In this document: positions 62,527 through 64,000 of the stretch, piece after piece
How positions within the stretch are numbered: the stretch's first letter is position 1
Layout of the letters: each line of letters starts with the position of its first letter
DNA from: JADGRF01 sp035274465
GTDB lineage: Bacteria > Myxococcota_A > Polyangia > Polyangiales > JAFGIB01
Assembly: GCA_035274465.1 (NCBI GenBank)
Contig: DATEOF010000400.1
Coordinates: forward strand, 4,738-68,737
DNA length: 64,000 nt
Reading direction: 5' to 3'
The notes under the pieces: generated by a model
Seen by the model: only the letters and a program-made list of their open reading frames with translations
Told to the model about the DNA's origin: nothing
Database searches by the model: none
Made by a program: the position numbers and the translations under genes

Positions 62527-63098
62527 ACCTCGGGGCCGAACGTGCGCGGCGTGCTCTGGGTCTTCACCTCGAGGGCGGACAGTACCGCGCTCACGTGCTC
62601 GAGCGTCTCGTAGCGGACACTGAATGTGTAGTAGTCGTCGACCGAGATCATGCCCGCCTGCTCGAGCGCGCGCTCCAGCTCCTGGCGGGCCTCGTCGAGC
62701 ACCTGAAAGTTTGCTCCGAAGCCCGGGACATCGGTCTGCTCGAGTGCCTCGCGCGCGATCCCCATCGGGTTGAAGTGCAAGAAGATGGTCTCGAACTCGA
62801 GTCGGTACCCCGTGTAATCCGACGGATCGTAGCCCGGGATGTGCCAGCGCACGCCAGGTAGCGCGCGGCGAACCACTTCACCGAAGTACGCCCCCAGCGG
62901 CGGGGTGAGTAAGTCGCGCACCTCCTCGGCGGCTTGACCCACGCCCGCGTTCGTCCGGACGTAGTGATCGAGGAAGGGCAGGGTGTCAGGCGTGAAGTCG
63001 AGCGCGAGTTGCAGCGACTCCTGCACGAACTTCACGCAGACCCTGGCTGCATCTGCTATCGCCGCCGGTGCCTCGGGCAGCTCCTCATCGCTCGGCAT
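62478..63098 (-). CDS. Hypothetical protein, 206 residues
   Basis: ATG at 63098 (MPSDEELPEAPAAIADAARV). Helical N-terminal part (FVQESLQLALDFTPDTLPFL), LTPPLGAYFGEVVRRALPGV and RLEFETIFLHFNPMGIAREA. No signal or membrane segment. Family not recognised. Divergent from the gene at 63157, with only 58 bases between, so they may share control. Convergent 49-base overlap with the lipoprotein gene. Confidence 0.65.
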   Translation of the reverse strand: MPSDEELPEAPAAIADAARVCVKFVQESLQLALDFTPDTLPFLDHYVRTNAGVGQAAEEVRDLLTPPLGAYFGEVVRRALPGVRWHIPGYDPSDYTGYRLEFETIFLHFNPMGIAREALEQTDVPGFGANFQVLDEARQELERALEQAGMISVDDYYTFSVRYETLEHVSAVLSALEVKTQSTPRTFGPEVYRVASGESLDRGESS

Positions 63099-63156
63099 AG
63101 GCGCGTTGGAGCAGGAATTTCTATATGATGCAAGGTGGGCTGCGGGACGCGCGCAG

Positions 63157-64000
63157 ATGGACAAACACGAAGCCGTCAATCTTCATGAAGCGATCCGAGT
63201 GCGCGATCCCGACGTGCCGTACGCCGGGCTGCCCGGCCAAACGCGTTACGAGTGCGTACACCTGGTGGAAGCCGACGGCTCGTTGCGCTCGGTCGCCGTC
63301 TGCCGTGCCATCAACGTCCAGACCCACCCGGAGCTCAAGGCGCGTGCGCTGACGGGCCTGCTCCACCGCTTCGACGACGGCCGCGAGCTCGCGCTGTCCT
63401 TCGTGTACCACGACCCCGAGTCGCGCCGCTTCGCGCTGGTGCTGCCGAGTGCGCTCGCGCACCTGGAGCTCAAGGAGTGGTCGAAGCTGATGTCGGAGAT
63501 CTCGGAGGATACGCTCCACGCGGTGCCGGCGTATGTCAAAGAGATGACGATCGTACTCGGTGTGGCCGCGCTGGCGAGATACATCGAGAGCGAGGCCGAA
63601 GCGCAGCCGGACGGCACGCTGGCGAGCGGCCGCCCGCTCAGCACCGAGGGCCTGACGCGCGAGGTCGAGCTGAGCGAGCGCGAGAACCTGCTGGTGCAGC
63701 GCGAGCGCGAGCTGGCCGAACAGGAGCGCGCCCTGATCCGCATGGCGGAGGGCCTGACCGCCCGCGAGGGCGAGCTGAACCGCCAGAAGGAACACCTGGA
63801 CACCGCGCGCACCGACCTCGAGGTGCGCGAGGCCGAGCTGCGCGAGCAGGAACAACAGCCCCAGCGTCGCGACGAACCCCGGCGTGCGGGCAACTGGCAA
63901 GAGGTGGGGTTGTTGGCCAGTGGAGACGGCGATGCGACGGTCGTCTCGGATCTACCGAGGCGTGTAGCTGGCGAGAGCGCGTTCGACGGCTCGCACGCCT
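63157..64000 (+). CDS. Coiled-coil protein, 3' end outside window
   Basis: The frame from ATG 63157 stays open to the window edge (281 codons). It begins MDKHEAVNLHEAIRVRDPDV with PYAGLPGQTRYECVHLVEAD, a globular domain to about residue 150 (LVLPSALAHLELKEWSKLMS). Then comes a long charged heptad region (LSERENLLVQRERELAEQER, LNRQKEHLDTARTDLEVREA), a coiled coil. Function unknown. TATGAT at 63124-63129 may be the promoter's -10 element. Confidence 0.65.
   Translation, partial: MDKHEAVNLHEAIRVRDPDVPYAGLPGQTRYECVHLVEADGSLRSVAVCRAINVQTHPELKARALTGLLHRFDDGRELALSFVYHDPESRRFALVLPSALAHLELKEWSKLMSEISEDTLHAVPAYVKEMTIVLGVAALARYIESEAEAQPDGTLASGRPLSTEGLTREVELSERENLLVQRERELAEQERALIRMAEGLTAREGELNRQKEHLDTARTDLEVREAELREQEQQPQRRDEPRRAGNWQEVGLLASGDGDATVVSDLPRRVAGESAFDGSHA

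Overview
The window is GC-rich bacterial DNA that most resembles a Myxococcota (deltaproteobacterial) chromosome. The reasons are many short lipoproteins, giant Ser/Thr kinases fused to P-loop and helical-repeat regions, FG-GAP, CotH, DUF2934 and YfbK-type proteins, and a compact clade II (atypical) nitrous-oxide reductase operon. No rRNA, tRNA or CRISPR array was recognised. The taxonomic call rests on gene content and is an inference.

Layout. 1-3779 is the alpha/spc ribosomal operon (end of adk, infA, rpmJ, rpsM, rpsK, rpsD, rpoA, rplQ). Two of its spacers carry the same hairpin with compensatory base changes. 3776-19466 is accessory: a phospholipase D, a divergent LysR / EthD-PfpI pair, several lipoproteins, an ABC-FtsX-LolA-like export operon, a stand-alone M41 peptidase, and four decayed or frameshifted genes (NUDIX, a lipoprotein, a PHB-depolymerase-like esterase, a possible VWA fragment). 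19515-27403 holds two giant kinases whose reading frames overlap by ATGA; the first is canonical, the second has altered kinase and Walker A residues. A repeat-rich spacer follows (27447-27733).

27751-33996 (minus strand) is nosZ-nosB-nosD-nosF-nosL-nosY plus a cytochrome c lipoprotein, nearly all start/stop coupled. NosZ has a lipoprotein-type signal, so the complete N2O-reducing module appears membrane-anchored. 35179-39998 is a minus-strand run of envelope proteins: a HEAT/TPR-like membrane protein, a caspase-like peptidase fused to a beta-barrel, a lipoprotein, a secreted protein, and the C-terminal domain of a YfbK/VWA protein. I regard this as the best candidate for an undescribed system. 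40333-43879 is a metal-uptake set (permease, binding protein, outer-membrane barrel, His-rich protein) with no ATPase gene in the window. 44045-46120 holds rpmE, prfA and ribA.

46130-56234 is a mix of secreted and metabolic genes. It includes a TetR-SDR operon divergent from a quinone reductase with repeated operator-like sequences, and an M15 peptidase without signal peptide translationally coupled to a lipoprotein. 56286-60794 is merR-folE-LON-domain-ydeI, apparently interrupted by a two-gene module (barrel and HExxH lipoprotein) flanked by a duplicated 3' end of the LON-domain gene. 61007 to the right edge holds lipoprotein and coiled-coil proteins of unknown role; the last gene runs off the window.
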